Source: Gammaproteobacteria bacterium (GTDB lineage: Bacteria > Pseudomonadota > Gammaproteobacteria > Methylococcales > Methylomonadaceae). From it: DNA of 53,355 bases. Where the stretch lies: assembly GCA_018830325.1 (NCBI GenBank), contig JAHJSQ010000119.1, positions 1 through 53,355 on the forward strand, given 5' to 3'. The translations under genes were made by a program, and so were the position numbers. Shown here piece by piece: positions 43,868-53,354 of this stretch (its first letter is position 1; the number at the start of each line of letters is the position of its first letter). A model generated the notes under the pieces. It was not told the DNA's origin. It ran no database searches and saw nothing but the letters and a program-made list of their open reading frames with translations.

Positions 43868-46185
43868 ATTGGTTTAGCATCTTTTGGTTTTAGTAATCTG
43901 AGTCCATTGGCCACCACCAATAAAGAGGCCCCCATATCCGCTGCAATGGCTTGCCATAATGTAGCGACTCCGGCGAAGGCTAATATTGCAAAAGCAGCTT
44001 TCAGCGACAGTGCAAAAACAATATTTTGCCGGATAATTCGCAACGTTCTTTTTGAATGCTTGATTAGCCAGGGTAATTTGGATAGATCATCACCCATCAA
44101 GGCAATATCCGCTGTTTCTATGGCCGCATCCGAGCCCATCACGCCCATGGCAATGCCCAGGCTGGCTCTGGCCAATGCCGGGGCGTCATTGATACCATCG
44201 CCGATCATGGCGACATTTCCGTATTGCTCGACCAATTGACTGACTTTTTTCACTTTGTCCGCAGGCAGTAATTCCGCGTGAACTTCATTCAGTCCGATTT
44301 GCCGGGCGATATTTTCAGCCGTGACCTGATTATCGCCGGTCAGCATCGCTAGATGTTTTATGCCGCAGTGCTTCAGGGATTGTAAAATCGATTGGATGTG
44401 AGGCCGCGGTTGATCAGAGACGGCAATGAGACCACAGACATGTTGATCATTGCCGATGGCGATCACGGTTTGTCCGGTCTTTTCCAATGTCTTTGCCTGT
44501 TCACTGATTTCCTCAGTTTCCTGCCCGCGTTCCAACAGATAACGCCTGGAACCCAGCCAGAAATCCGTGTCGTTAAATAAACCCGTTACCCCTTTACCCG
44601 GCAAAACGCTTACATTATCCGCATTGGCGATTTGAATGCCCTGGCTTTCGCTATAGTTTAAAATGGCTTTGGCGAGTGGATGGTTGCTGCGCGACTCTAA
44701 GGCAGCGGCTCGGCTGAGCAGTTCTTCCTGGGTATGATGATTGAAAGGATAAAGCCCTGTCACGACAGGATCTCCAAGCGTCAACGTGCCGGTTTTATCA
44801 AAAGCAATGGCGTTAAGGTGTGCCGGGGCTTCGATGTAAATCCCGCCTTTTACCAGGATACCCTGTCTGGCGGCACAAGCTAATGCGGCAACGATACTGA
44901 CCGGAGTGGAAATGACCAGCGCGCAAGGGCAGGCAATCACCAATAACACCAGCGCTTTGTACAGCCACAGCTGCCAAATTCCCGAAAAAAATAAAACCGG
45001 AATCGCAAAAACAGCTAAGGCCAATAGCATAACAATAGGGGTGTAAATACGGGCAAATTTCTCTACCCATTGTTCCGCTTCAGCGCGTTTACTATGGGCT
45101 TCTTCAACCATCCGAATAATATGCGCCAGCGTGGTATCGGAAGCGAGTTTGCCCGCTTTGACTTCTAACACGGCTTCGCCGTTGATACTGCCTGCGAACA
45201 CTTCATCACCGCTTTGTTTGCTGACAGGTACGCTCTCACCCGTAATCGGCGCCTGATTGACGGAACCCATACCGGCTACCACTTCACCGTCCAGTGGAAT
45301 TTTATCGCCGGATTTAACAATAAATGTTGTACCGACCGTAACGCTTGCCGCCGGTATCTGACGCTCCTGCCCATTCATATCCTTGATGGTGACATCGGAA
45401 GGCGCTAAATCCAGCAAGGCTTCTACGGCTTGTCGGGCGCGGCCGATACTCCAGCTTTCAATGGCTAAAGATAAAGAAAATAAAAAACTGACCGCTGCCG
45501 CTTCAAACCATTCATTAATGAACATGGCGCCAATAATGGCGACCAGCATCAATAAGTTCATATCGGCACGGAGCCGTTTTAACGCATAAAAGGCTTTTAC
45601 AATCACATGACGAACGCCAAAAATAATAGCCAGACCATAAGCTGCCTTTTCGGGGAACGGCATGGTTTGTGAACTATGGGCATATAACAGGCTTTTAAGA
45701 TATAAGGCCAAGTCCTGCCAGGAATAAGTCCAAGTCTCAGGGACTAGCCATAATTGTTGAATATCGCTAAAACCACCGGCAATGACAATATGCATCAATA
45801 TCCCTATAACAATGCACAAACCACTGACGGTTGCGTAAAAGGTCTGTGATCGTTGCCGTTGCTTGACATCGGTTGCCGTTTGTCCCGGTTTCCAGCGTGT
45901 GGCTTTCATTCCGGTTGCAGCAACCGCCTTGACGATAGCCTTTTCTGGCACCCGTTTAGTATCGCTAAGAATCGTCATCCGGCCATTAATCACATCAAAA
46001 GCCAAGTTGTCTGCGCCACCCACTAAAGGGCCGATTTCTGATTTTAAAATCGTCACTTCCTCAACACAGTCGAGCCCTTCAATTTTGAAGATCATGCCAT
46101 GAGTAGGCATAGATGCGGGCGGTTGATTCTCGGTTGGCTCGTTATGACAACAACAGGGGGGTTCCAATTGATTCGACGTGCTCAT
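43855..46185 (-). CDS. Heavy-metal P1B-type ATPase (Zn/Cd/Pb type)
   Basis: The 776-residue pump moves metal ions across the inner membrane with ATP. The phosphorylation motif AFDKTGTLTLGDP (Asp near residue 468), membrane CPC (ACPCALVISTPVSIV, near 417), SRSNHPLAKAIL (His-Pro), TGES and GDGINDAPALARA are seen. The N-terminal metal domain reads GLDCVEEV, with only one Cys (DCxxE in place of CxxC), and the first residues are Cys/His rich (PPCCCHNEP). The pattern fits Zn/Cd/Pb pumps (ZntA/CadA), not Cu. It is 21 bp after the PII-like gene. Confidence 0.9.
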   Translation of the reverse strand: MSTSNQLEPPCCCHNEPTENQPPASMPTHGMIFKIEGLDCVEEVTILKSEIGPLVGGADNLAFDVINGRMTILSDTKRVPEKAIVKAVAATGMKATRWKPGQTATDVKQRQRSQTFYATVSGLCIVIGILMHIVIAGGFSDIQQLWLVPETWTYSWQDLALYLKSLLYAHSSQTMPFPEKAAYGLAIIFGVRHVIVKAFYALKRLRADMNLLMLVAIIGAMFINEWFEAAAVSFLFSLSLAIESWSIGRARQAVEALLDLAPSDVTIKDMNGQERQIPAASVTVGTTFIVKSGDKIPLDGEVVAGMGSVNQAPITGESVPVSKQSGDEVFAGSINGEAVLEVKAGKLASDTTLAHIIRMVEEAHSKRAEAEQWVEKFARIYTPIVMLLALAVFAIPVLFFSGIWQLWLYKALVLLVIACPCALVISTPVSIVAALACAARQGILVKGGIYIEAPAHLNAIAFDKTGTLTLGDPVVTGLYPFNHHTQEELLSRAAALESRSNHPLAKAILNYSESQGIQIANADNVSVLPGKGVTGLFNDTDFWLGSRRYLLERGQETEEISEQAKTLEKTGQTVIAIGNDQHVCGLIAVSDQPRPHIQSILQSLKHCGIKHLAMLTGDNQVTAENIARQIGLNEVHAELLPADKVKKVSQLVEQYGNVAMIGDGINDAPALARASLGIAMGVMGSDAAIETADIALMGDDLSKLPWLIKHSKRTLRIIRQNIVFALSLKAAFAILAFAGVATLWQAIAADMGASLLVVANGLRLLKPKDAKPMFLN

Positions 46186-46206
46186 AATGCTAAGACCTCA
46201 AAAAGA

Positions 46207-46548
46207 TTAAATCGCCATTTCACCGGTATCACCCGTACTAATCCGAACCGCATCCAGTACGGGGAGTAGATAAATTTTTCCATCGCCCCCGAGCCCCGTA
46301 TGCGCACTTTCCTGTATCGCGGCAATGACCTGTTCGACTCGATCGCCGCAACAGGCTATTTCCAGTTTTAAGCGGGGAACCAAGCCATATGTTTCTTCAT
46401 CAAAGATGGCATCTGAAGTTTCTTTACGACTACGTCCACAGCCTTGCATTTTTAGCACGCTGATTCCTGTTAGTCCTTCGATTTTATGTAATGCCAGCAT
46501 GACATTCTCAAGTTTATGGGGTTTTATATAGGCAATCACTTGTTTCAT
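46207..46548 (-). CDS. PII-like protein of metal-efflux operons
   Basis: The 113-residue protein resembles nitrogen regulator PII: MKQVIAYIKPHKLENVMLAL, CGRSRKETSDAI, and the B-loop AHTGLGGDGKIYLLPV are recognisable, but the uridylylated Tyr-51 region of the T-loop is changed (ETYGLVPRLKLEIACC). Cysteines in GCGRSRK and CCGDR may bind metal. Members of this type occur with RND metal pumps. Ligand and role are not established. It lies between czcA-like and the P1B ATPase. Confidence 0.8.
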   Translation of the reverse strand: MKQVIAYIKPHKLENVMLALHKIEGLTGISVLKMQGCGRSRKETSDAIFDEETYGLVPRLKLEIACCGDRVEQVIAAIQESAHTGLGGDGKIYLLPVLDAVRISTGDTGEMAI

Positions 46549-46585
46549 AATACTTACTCATAGTTTACTGATTTAAAAATGGATG

Positions 46586-46620
46586 ATTGCCTGAATCAAA
46601 CAGTACCAGATTCGGGCAAT
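46586..46620 (-). terminator. Hairpin between the czcA-like and PII-like genes
   Basis: ATTGCCTGAATC (46586-46597) pairs with 46609-46620 with one G-T pair. On the minus strand it follows the czcA-like stop by a few bases and is followed by a short T-run. It may partly end the czcCBA transcript ahead of the PII-like gene. Confidence 0.45.
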
Positions 46621-46625
46621 ATTGA

Positions 46626-49600
46626 CTATTTTGCTTGCCTGCCTTCTGTTACAAACCATTTATACAATGCCGGTATAACTAACAAGGTCAGTAATGTTGA
46701 AGTCACAAGCCCGCCAACCACAACGGTGGCTAAAGGTTTTTGCACCTCGGAGCCTGTGCCGGATGCCAGCAATAACGGAATCAGTCCCAATGCGGTGGTG
46801 ACAGCCGTCATTAACACCGGTCTGACTCTCAAACACGCCCCCTGAACAGACGCTTCATCAATCGCCACGCCATCCCGGATCAATTGGTTCAGATAAGTCA
46901 CCAGCACCATGCCGTTTTCCAGGGCAATGCCGAACAGCGCGATAAACCCGACCGATGCAGGAACGGAAAGATTTTGTCCGCTGATCCACAAGGCAATCAC
47001 ACCGCCGACTAATGCCAATGGAATATTCAATAAGATCAGGGCGGCGTTTTTAACCGAGCCAAAACTACTGTATAGCAGCAGTGAAATAATCACTAAAGTC
47101 ACCGGAATCACAATGGCCAGACGTTTATTCGCTTCCTGCTGCAAGCGGAACTGTCCTCCCCAGGTGTTAAAATAACCGGGAGGCAGTTTTATTTGACTAT
47201 CAATCACTTGCTGTGCCTCTTCAACAAAAGACACAATATCCCGATCAATGACATTCGCTTGAATGCTGATAAAACGCTGGTTGTTTTCCCGGGTGATTTG
47301 TCTCGGCCCTACAATTTCTTCAATACTTGCAATTTGAGCTAATGGGACTTTGATTCCATCCGGCCCACTGATCAGTAAATTACGAATCGCTTCGATATTA
47401 TCCCTATCCTGCTTTTGGTAACGCACCAGAATATCAAAGCGTCGAATACCCTCAAATACTTGTCCTGCCGTCGTGCCACCAATTGCACTTTTAATGACGT
47501 CTTGAACATCAATTAAATTAAGACCATAGCGGGCAATGGCTTGGCGATCCGGCGTAATCACTAATTGAGGTGTGCCGGAGACCTGGTCCACCTGCACATC
47601 GGCGGCACCCTCAACTTTTTTGATAACGGCAGCGATTTCATCCGCTTTGCTTTTTAGTTGCTGTAAGTCATCGCCAAAGAGTTTAACGGCCAGCTCCGCC
47701 CTAACACCTTCTAATAGTTCATCAACGGTCATTTCAATGGGTTGGGTCAGGTTTGCGGTAATGCCGGGCAAGTCGGCAACCGTTTGACGGATTTCCTTTT
47801 CGATAAGCGCCTGATCCCCTGGCTCTCTCCATTCATTCTTATCTTTAAGGATGATATACATTTCCGCTGAATTGATCGGGTCGGCATGGGCGCCGACTTC
47901 GCCCCGCCCAATTCGGCTGGTGACTTCAATCACCTCAGGAATTTTCAATAAGCGTCTTTCCACAATCAATGCATTTCGTTTACTTTCATTAATGGAGATT
48001 GACGGCGCCATGGTCAAGCGCACAACGATGGTGCCTTCCTGCAACTTTGGCGTGAATTCAGAACCCAGAAAAGGAAATACCGCCATCCCCAGCAACAAAA
48101 GTCCGCCAGACAGGAAAATCGCAACCTTACGATGGTTGACGAAGTATTCAACCAAAGGTCGATAAGGTTTCAGCAAGGCATTGAGGATGCGCTCATCCAG
48201 GCTGATTTTGCCATCAGCCTGTACGGATGCGCGTCTCATGAGTACATCGGATAAAACCGGTGCAATAAAAAGCGCATACACCAATGAACCCAACATCGCC
48301 AATGCCACGGTATAGGCTAACGGCCTAAAGGTTTTGCCTTCCACCCCTTCTAAGGTAAATAGTGGTAAAAACACGATAATAATAATGGCAATGGCAAACA
48401 AAATCGGCTTTCCCACTTCGCGGCAGGCTCTACCGACAACATGTAAACGTGACTCATCGTGATTGGATTCTCTTAACATACGGTCTACATTTTCGACCAT
48501 CACGATGGTGCCATCGACCATCATACCGATGGCAATCGCCAACCCGCCTAACGACATTAAATTAGCCGACATACCCAGTAAGCCCATGGCGATAAAAGCA
48601 AACATCACCGAAAAAGGTATCGAAAGCGCCACCACCAGGCTGGGGCGAAAACCGCCCATAAACACCAGTAATACCAGAGTCACCAGAATAATGCCTTGCA
48701 CCAACGCACTGCTGACCGTGTTGACGGCCGCTTCAACAATATCTTTCTGCTGATAATAAGGCACAATACTGACGCCTTCCGGCAAGGTTTTATTGATGTC
48801 CTGAATTTTTTGTTCAACCCGTTCAATCACCGTAGAGGCATTGGTGCCAAACAATTTAATGACCATGCCGGCAACCACTTCACCCTCGCCATTTCGGGTC
48901 TGTAGTCCGCGCCGGATCGCGCCGCCAATTTTTATTTCAGCCAGTTCCGATAAATAGACGGGACGGCCATCCACGGTTTTAACCACAATATTTTCAATAT
49001 CCGTAATGCCTTTAGCCAAGCCCACGGAACGAATAATGAACTGTTCATTGTTTTTTTCCAGGTATTGCGCGCCGACATTAAGATTATTGGCGCGAACACG
49101 TCCAATCAATTCATCCATTGAAATGTTGTAGCGCAGCAAAGCATTCTGCTGAACCACGACATGGAATTGTTTTTCAAAACCGCCGATACCCAGAACCTCG
49201 GTCACGCCCCGTACCGTTTGCAGATTGAATTTAACGATCCAGTCCTGCATGGTGCGCAATTCCTCCAGTGAATACTTGTGCGACTCATCCTTGAGATAAT
49301 AAAAAAGCACCAATCCCATACCGGTTGAGATCGGTCCCATCGCCGGTTCGCCAAAACTGGCCGGAATCTGGTCACGCGCTTCCTGCAAGCGTTCGCCGAC
49401 CACTTGCCGGGCAAAATAAATGTCTATATCGTCCAGAAAATAAATATTGACCACCGACAAGCCAAAATTGGACACTGAACGAATCTTTTCTATACCGGGT
49501 AATCCGGTCATCGCCGCTTCAACCGGATAGGTCACGTACATTTCAATTTCTTCAGGCGCCAGTCCTTCAGTTATGGTGAATACTTGCACCAGATTGGGTG

Positions 49601-49727
49601 AGACATCCGGAAAAGCATCGACCGGCAACTTTTGGTAACTGCGATAGCCCGCTGCGATGACCAGAATGCCAAGCACAAGCATCAACAGGCGGCTGCGTAA
49701 AGATAAATTAATTATTTGATTGATCAT
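46626..49727 (-). CDS. CzcA-like heavy-metal RND efflux pump
   Basis: The 1033-residue inner-membrane RND protein exports metal ions in exchange for protons. It has an N-terminal helix (RSRLLMLVLGILVIAAG), two large periplasmic loops, and twelve helices in RND order. The charged helix-4 motif reads AIGMMVDGTIVMVENVDRM. The loop text FTPKLQEGTIVVRLTMAPSIS is closer to CzcA than to the Cu/Ag pump CusA, so a divalent cation (Zn, Cd, Co or Ni) is the likely substrate, although this cannot be fixed from motifs. The start is ATG 49727. A short hairpin repeat lies upstream. Confidence 0.93.
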   Translation of the reverse strand: MINQIINLSLRSRLLMLVLGILVIAAGYRSYQKLPVDAFPDVSPNLVQVFTITEGLAPEEIEMYVTYPVEAAMTGLPGIEKIRSVSNFGLSVVNIYFLDDIDIYFARQVVGERLQEARDQIPASFGEPAMGPISTGMGLVLFYYLKDESHKYSLEELRTMQDWIVKFNLQTVRGVTEVLGIGGFEKQFHVVVQQNALLRYNISMDELIGRVRANNLNVGAQYLEKNNEQFIIRSVGLAKGITDIENIVVKTVDGRPVYLSELAEIKIGGAIRRGLQTRNGEGEVVAGMVIKLFGTNASTVIERVEQKIQDINKTLPEGVSIVPYYQQKDIVEAAVNTVSSALVQGIILVTLVLLVFMGGFRPSLVVALSIPFSVMFAFIAMGLLGMSANLMSLGGLAIAIGMMVDGTIVMVENVDRMLRESNHDESRLHVVGRACREVGKPILFAIAIIIIVFLPLFTLEGVEGKTFRPLAYTVALAMLGSLVYALFIAPVLSDVLMRRASVQADGKISLDERILNALLKPYRPLVEYFVNHRKVAIFLSGGLLLLGMAVFPFLGSEFTPKLQEGTIVVRLTMAPSISINESKRNALIVERRLLKIPEVIEVTSRIGRGEVGAHADPINSAEMYIILKDKNEWREPGDQALIEKEIRQTVADLPGITANLTQPIEMTVDELLEGVRAELAVKLFGDDLQQLKSKADEIAAVIKKVEGAADVQVDQVSGTPQLVITPDRQAIARYGLNLIDVQDVIKSAIGGTTAGQVFEGIRRFDILVRYQKQDRDNIEAIRNLLISGPDGIKVPLAQIASIEEIVGPRQITRENNQRFISIQANVIDRDIVSFVEEAQQVIDSQIKLPPGYFNTWGGQFRLQQEANKRLAIVIPVTLVIISLLLYSSFGSVKNAALILLNIPLALVGGVIALWISGQNLSVPASVGFIALFGIALENGMVLVTYLNQLIRDGVAIDEASVQGACLRVRPVLMTAVTTALGLIPLLLASGTGSEVQKPLATVVVGGLVTSTLLTLLVIPALYKWFVTEGRQAK

Positions 49728-49740
49728 AAATTCTCCATAA

Positions 49741-49815
49741 TAGGATGAGCTGACGATAGGAAGCGCACCTGTGATGTGCTTCTATCTGATGCGCTTCGTG
49801 CCTCAGCGCATCCTA
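49741..49815. repeat. Inverted repeat between czcB- and czcA-like genes
   Basis: TAGGATGAGCTGACG at 49741 faces CAGCGCATCCTA ending at 49815, and the inside includes AAGCGCA and TGCGCTT. This is the common REP-like type with AGGATGCG ends. It lies in the 109-bp gap of the efflux operon and may form an mRNA hairpin that sets pump stoichiometry, which is inference. Confidence 0.6.
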
Positions 49816-49836
49816 CATTTGTTTGTACACTCGAAA

Positions 49837-51048
49837 TCAATGATGATGTCCTTCGCCAAACTCTCCTTTTTGCAACTGTGCTTTCAAGGAAAAGGCATTC
49901 TGGCTGACGTAAGTTTGGCCAGGCTTTAAACCTTGGAGAATTTCCACATTTTTAAAATCTCTACGCCCGGTCTGAACCGGCTGGGGTTCAAAATCCCCGT
50001 CTTCATGCCGGACAAAAACCACTGTTTTTCCTTCCAGGGTTTGTAAGGCCGATAAAGGGATAACCAGCGCGGCATCGTGCTCTGCTATAACGACATTGCC
50101 GCTGACAAACATGCCCGGACGCCAGCGTCCGTCCGCATTTTCCAACACCACGCGGGCTGTTGCGCTCCGGGTTTTTTCATCAAGGGTCGGACTCATCCAG
50201 CTTAGGGTGCCGACTGCGGCCGCTTCTGTTTCAGCCCCTCCAAAACGACTGCCGACCCGTACCGGTTGGCCCAAATGAATCAAAGCCAAATCCTTTTGAT
50301 AGACGGTCAGATTGACCCAAATTTCAGATAAATCGGCAATGGTAAAACTACGGGTATCGGTTGTAATCAATTCACCGTAAACAGCATGTTTGTCGATGAT
50401 GACGCCGTCCGCGGGCGCGCGTAATTCATAGCGGGTTAGATCTTTATTCACATCCTGTAAAACAGCGCTGATTGACGTTTCAGACAAGCCTAACGCCAGC
50501 AGTTGTTGTTTTGCCGCCTTCCGCTTGATCGACATTTCCGCCTGTTCTTGTTTGGCTTTAAGATAATTTCGTTTCGCGGTGATATTTTCTTTATACAGCT
50601 TTGTTTCCCGTTGTAGATTGGTGTCCGCCAATCGTAATAAACTGTCAGCGGTAACGTACTGCGCTTTAGCGGCGGCAAGTTCACGGCTTGACAAAATGGC
50701 CAAAAGATCGCCGTTTTTTACCTGTTCACCGAGATGTTTATAAACCTGGCGCACCACGCCGGATACCCAGGGAACGACATGATACAAACGCTCCGGCGCG
50801 ACAATCACTTCGCCGGTCAATTCCAGTGATTTGCTGATTTTTCCGGATTTCGCCTGAGCCAGCTTGATGTCAAATTCTTGCAGTTCTTCCGCCGAAAATT
50901 CTAATGCGGTTTCCTCATGGCCTTCATGCTCATGATCGCCAGCAAAAGAAGCCGGTTGAAATGAAAAACATAGCCATAACACCGCTGGTAAGAGAGGGGT
51001 TTTCAATTTGACCTGTGTCCGCAGGTTTCGCTTAATCGTTTGTTTCAT
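49837..51048 (-). CDS. CzcB-like periplasmic adaptor protein
   Basis: The 403-residue membrane fusion protein links the RND pump to the outer-membrane channel. A signal-like start (LLPAVLWLCFSFQPASFA) is followed by a His/Glu-rich GDHEHEGHEETA metal-binding tail. Then come a barrel-sandwich hybrid (WVSGVVRQVYKHLGEQVKNGDLLAIL), a coiled helical hairpin (about residues 115-195), the lipoyl-like ELRAPADGVIIDKH and a C-terminal HHH (GEGHHH). The His-rich ends suit a Zn/Co/Cd-type adaptor. It overlaps the outer-membrane gene by 4 bp. Confidence 0.92.
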   Translation of the reverse strand: MKQTIKRNLRTQVKLKTPLLPAVLWLCFSFQPASFAGDHEHEGHEETALEFSAEELQEFDIKLAQAKSGKISKSLELTGEVIVAPERLYHVVPWVSGVVRQVYKHLGEQVKNGDLLAILSSRELAAAKAQYVTADSLLRLADTNLQRETKLYKENITAKRNYLKAKQEQAEMSIKRKAAKQQLLALGLSETSISAVLQDVNKDLTRYELRAPADGVIIDKHAVYGELITTDTRSFTIADLSEIWVNLTVYQKDLALIHLGQPVRVGSRFGGAETEAAAVGTLSWMSPTLDEKTRSATARVVLENADGRWRPGMFVSGNVVIAEHDAALVIPLSALQTLEGKTVVFVRHEDGDFEPQPVQTGRRDFKNVEILQGLKPGQTYVSQNAFSLKAQLQKGEFGEGHHH

Positions 51049-52475
51049 GGTAATGACTCGCTACTCGTTTCGGTCGATGGATTCAGTGAACCACCGAGTA
51101 ATCGTTCAATGTCGGCAACATTCAGATGATAATCCGCAAGTGACTGTAAATATTGTATTTTTACGCCAAATAATGTTCGTTGCGCATCCAATACGTCGAG
51201 AATACCGAATTCGCCCAGCCGATAGCCACGATCGGCGACCTTAAAAGCCGTTTCCGCGCCGGGTATGACGGTTTCTTGTAATGCGACAATTTCGGCATAA
51301 GCGGCATGAAGTTGTTGATAAACGGTATTCAGCTCGGTAGTCATTTGAACTTCAACATGCCGGCGTTCATCTTTTGCTTTATTCAGCTGTCGTTCGGCCG
51401 CCATAACATTGCCCTGATTGCGATTAAACAGGGGTAAAGGCATGGAAATTCCGGCATTCAGGTTGTAGTTGTCGCCGTCGAGATACTTATTGGTGCCTAA
51501 ACTCACGGTAATATTTGGAATCACTTTAGATTCCTCTACACGAACCAAAGCTTGCCGTTGACTGATTTCAGTGGCCCAACGCGCTAAATTCGGATTCAGT
51601 TTTATACGTTGCAACAATTGTTGCAGGGACGGGGGTTGTCGAACGGAAGTCAATTCCCCCTGGACGGAATCAAAACGCGCTTCGGTACTGCCCCAACTGG
51701 CGGCCAGGCGTTTACGTTTCGCTTGCAGCTCTCTTTGTGCGCGGTTCCATTCAATTTTGGTTGAAGCACGCATGACTTTTGCCTTGGTTTCTTCCAATGG
51801 CGTCACGCTACCTGCTTGCACCCTGGCTGTGGCTGATTTAACCACTTGGTCGGCCAGATCGATCAGTTGTTGTGCTAGTTGTAAACGGCGCTGCGCCGCC
51901 AAAACCTCGATAAAATCTTTGGTTACCTGAGTCAGAACGGCAATCCGCTGGGTTTCATAATCCCAGTCCGCCAATTCCTTATTCAAGGCCGCCGCTTCAG
52001 TCCGGGCAGCCCTTTTACCCCCTAATTCAATAAGCTGACTGAGTTGCAAGGTCACCACATCCGCATCGGCTCCTGAAAAGGTATTGTTGGCAAAATTGGA
52101 TGCTTGAACACCCAAAACCGGGTTAGGAATCAGGCTGGCCTGCAAGGTTGCCGCTTCTCGTGCGCGAATTTCATTAGAAAAGGCCGCCAATTGTGGGTTG
52201 CGAGTGAGCGCCAGCGCCAGTGCTTGCGACAGAACCATAACGCCGACAGGTTCTTGGAGTGTGCTTGCATCAGCCGGGAGTCGACTCGGTTCATCGGCTG
52301 AATTTCCGCGATTCCGCAATTCAAGCGGATGGTTAGGCCGTCGTTTGACTTCCGCAGCTAATCCAGTGTCCTGGATGGCGGCGGCACGCGTTTGAAAAAG
52401 CATTAAACAGCATGCCAAACCGGCCAATATTTGCACGCATTGCTTAAAACAACGATTACTTGTGTGTGGGTCCAT
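51045..52475 (-). CDS. CzcC-like TolC family outer-membrane efflux protein
   Basis: The 476-residue protein has a signal peptide (QILAGLACCLMLFQTRAAA) and two TolC-type OEP repeats with long helices (SQALALALTRNPQLAAFSNE, AQQLIDLADQVVKSATARVQ, EARVAFKVADRGYRLGEFGI-like). It forms the outer-membrane channel of the RND tripartite system with the next two genes. The start is ATG 52475. It is the first gene of the czcCBA-like set, 393 bp after the CzcI-like gene. Confidence 0.92.
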   Translation of the reverse strand: MDPHTSNRCFKQCVQILAGLACCLMLFQTRAAAIQDTGLAAEVKRRPNHPLELRNRGNSADEPSRLPADASTLQEPVGVMVLSQALALALTRNPQLAAFSNEIRAREAATLQASLIPNPVLGVQASNFANNTFSGADADVVTLQLSQLIELGGKRAARTEAAALNKELADWDYETQRIAVLTQVTKDFIEVLAAQRRLQLAQQLIDLADQVVKSATARVQAGSVTPLEETKAKVMRASTKIEWNRAQRELQAKRKRLAASWGSTEARFDSVQGELTSVRQPPSLQQLLQRIKLNPNLARWATEISQRQALVRVEESKVIPNITVSLGTNKYLDGDNYNLNAGISMPLPLFNRNQGNVMAAERQLNKAKDERRHVEVQMTTELNTVYQQLHAAYAEIVALQETVIPGAETAFKVADRGYRLGEFGILDVLDAQRTLFGVKIQYLQSLADYHLNVADIERLLGGSLNPSTETSSESLP

Positions 52476-52868
52476 TGAACCTCCGAATCTTTAATACATC
52501 GATCATCCCAGATAAAAATCTGCGATATGGAAGAGAGGAGGCGTTAGATAGTTTGGATAACTTTGTTGCTTGGCAGAAATTCACCCCATTTTGTCATTGT
52601 CGTGCATAGGGTTATTTTTACTTTATGTATCAATAACCTAAAGACACCTATGACAAGGCGGCGTTACTATTCAGGCGCTATCCGCTCGGCAGGATTTGGC
52701 AAGGAGACCATCAACCGTGAACGATGCGCTTCACTTGGGTTCCGCACATCGACCGGAATGAGCGCTTTGCTAACACGTTATGACAGGAATAGCTTGTTAG
52801 CGCTGCATATGAGCAATCGCTACAGCTCGTGTCTCCTGAAAAAGGTTATCCATCAAACGCCAAAGCGC
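52476..52868. other. Gene-free stretch upstream of the czcC-like gene
   Basis: This stretch should contain the promoter of the efflux operon. I see no clear -35/-10 pair or metal-regulator operator. A 137-codon open frame on the plus strand overlaps the CzcI-like gene on the other strand and has no recognisable domain, so I do not call it. Confidence 0.4.
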
Positions 52869-53216
52869 TCAGACAATGGGAGGACGGAGTTTAGGCGATA
52901 TCTTTCTGGAATACCAGAATTCGGATTGAAGGGAGAATTGATGTGTGTCTTGTGCTGGAAAGCTTTTTGCTACTAAGGAGTGTGCAGCCAGTGTCTGCCC
53001 CATGTGTCCGCCATGGTCGTAACTACAAACTCCACAGTGCGGATTGTCGTCTGTTGTAACTGTTTGAATATCAGAGTCAGGGTGAGAGTGCTGCACAGAG
53101 AAAACAGGATGAGGCTGATTAGCATCAGCTAGCGACCAATCATGGATATCGGTCACCATCCAGGTGGACATCCAAAAAGTCAAAAATGCTAAAAAGCAAA
53201 TACTCACTCGTTTCAT
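52869..53216 (-). CDS. CzcI-like small exported metal-associated protein
   Basis: The 115-residue protein has a signal peptide (MKRVSICFLAFLTFWMSTWM), a His-rich stretch (QHSHPDSD), the cluster CGVCSYDHGGHMG with Cys and His residues that could bind metal, and a tail ending in LRPPIV. Proteins of this size and pattern often precede czcCBA operons (CzcI/DUF2946-like) and are thought to affect induction. The ATG is 10 bp downstream of an IS30-family transposase stop, so its promoter may have been altered by the insertion. Confidence 0.65.
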   Translation of the reverse strand: MKRVSICFLAFLTFWMSTWMVTDIHDWSLADANQPHPVFSVQHSHPDSDIQTVTTDDNPHCGVCSYDHGGHMGQTLAAHSLVAKSFPAQDTHQFSLQSEFWYSRKISPKLRPPIV

Positions 53217-53225
53217 AACGTGAAT

Positions 53226-53354
53226 TCAAGTAATAAGTGCATAACCCACCAATATTTCAGCGTCCATGCCGGATAGTTCCCGGAACACCTCGTAAGGCGT
53301 CTTAAAACCCAGGCACTTCCTTGGCCTGTTGTTGAGTTTGTGCACAGCCTCTAA
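53226..53354 (-). mobile_element. IS30-family transposase, C-terminal fragment
   Basis: Minus-strand translation from the window edge gives LEAVHKLNNRPRKCLGFKTP and YEVFRELSG, ending in a stop at 53226. LNxRPRKxLGFKTPxEVF is the diagnostic C-terminus of IS30-family DDE transposases. The gene continues beyond the window. The element end should lie just left of the stop, next to the CzcI-like start. Confidence 0.9.

Noticed and set aside
52563-52976. 137-codon open frame on the plus strand
   Set aside because: It overlaps the CzcI-like gene on the opposite strand, has no recognisable domain and no clear ribosome-binding site.
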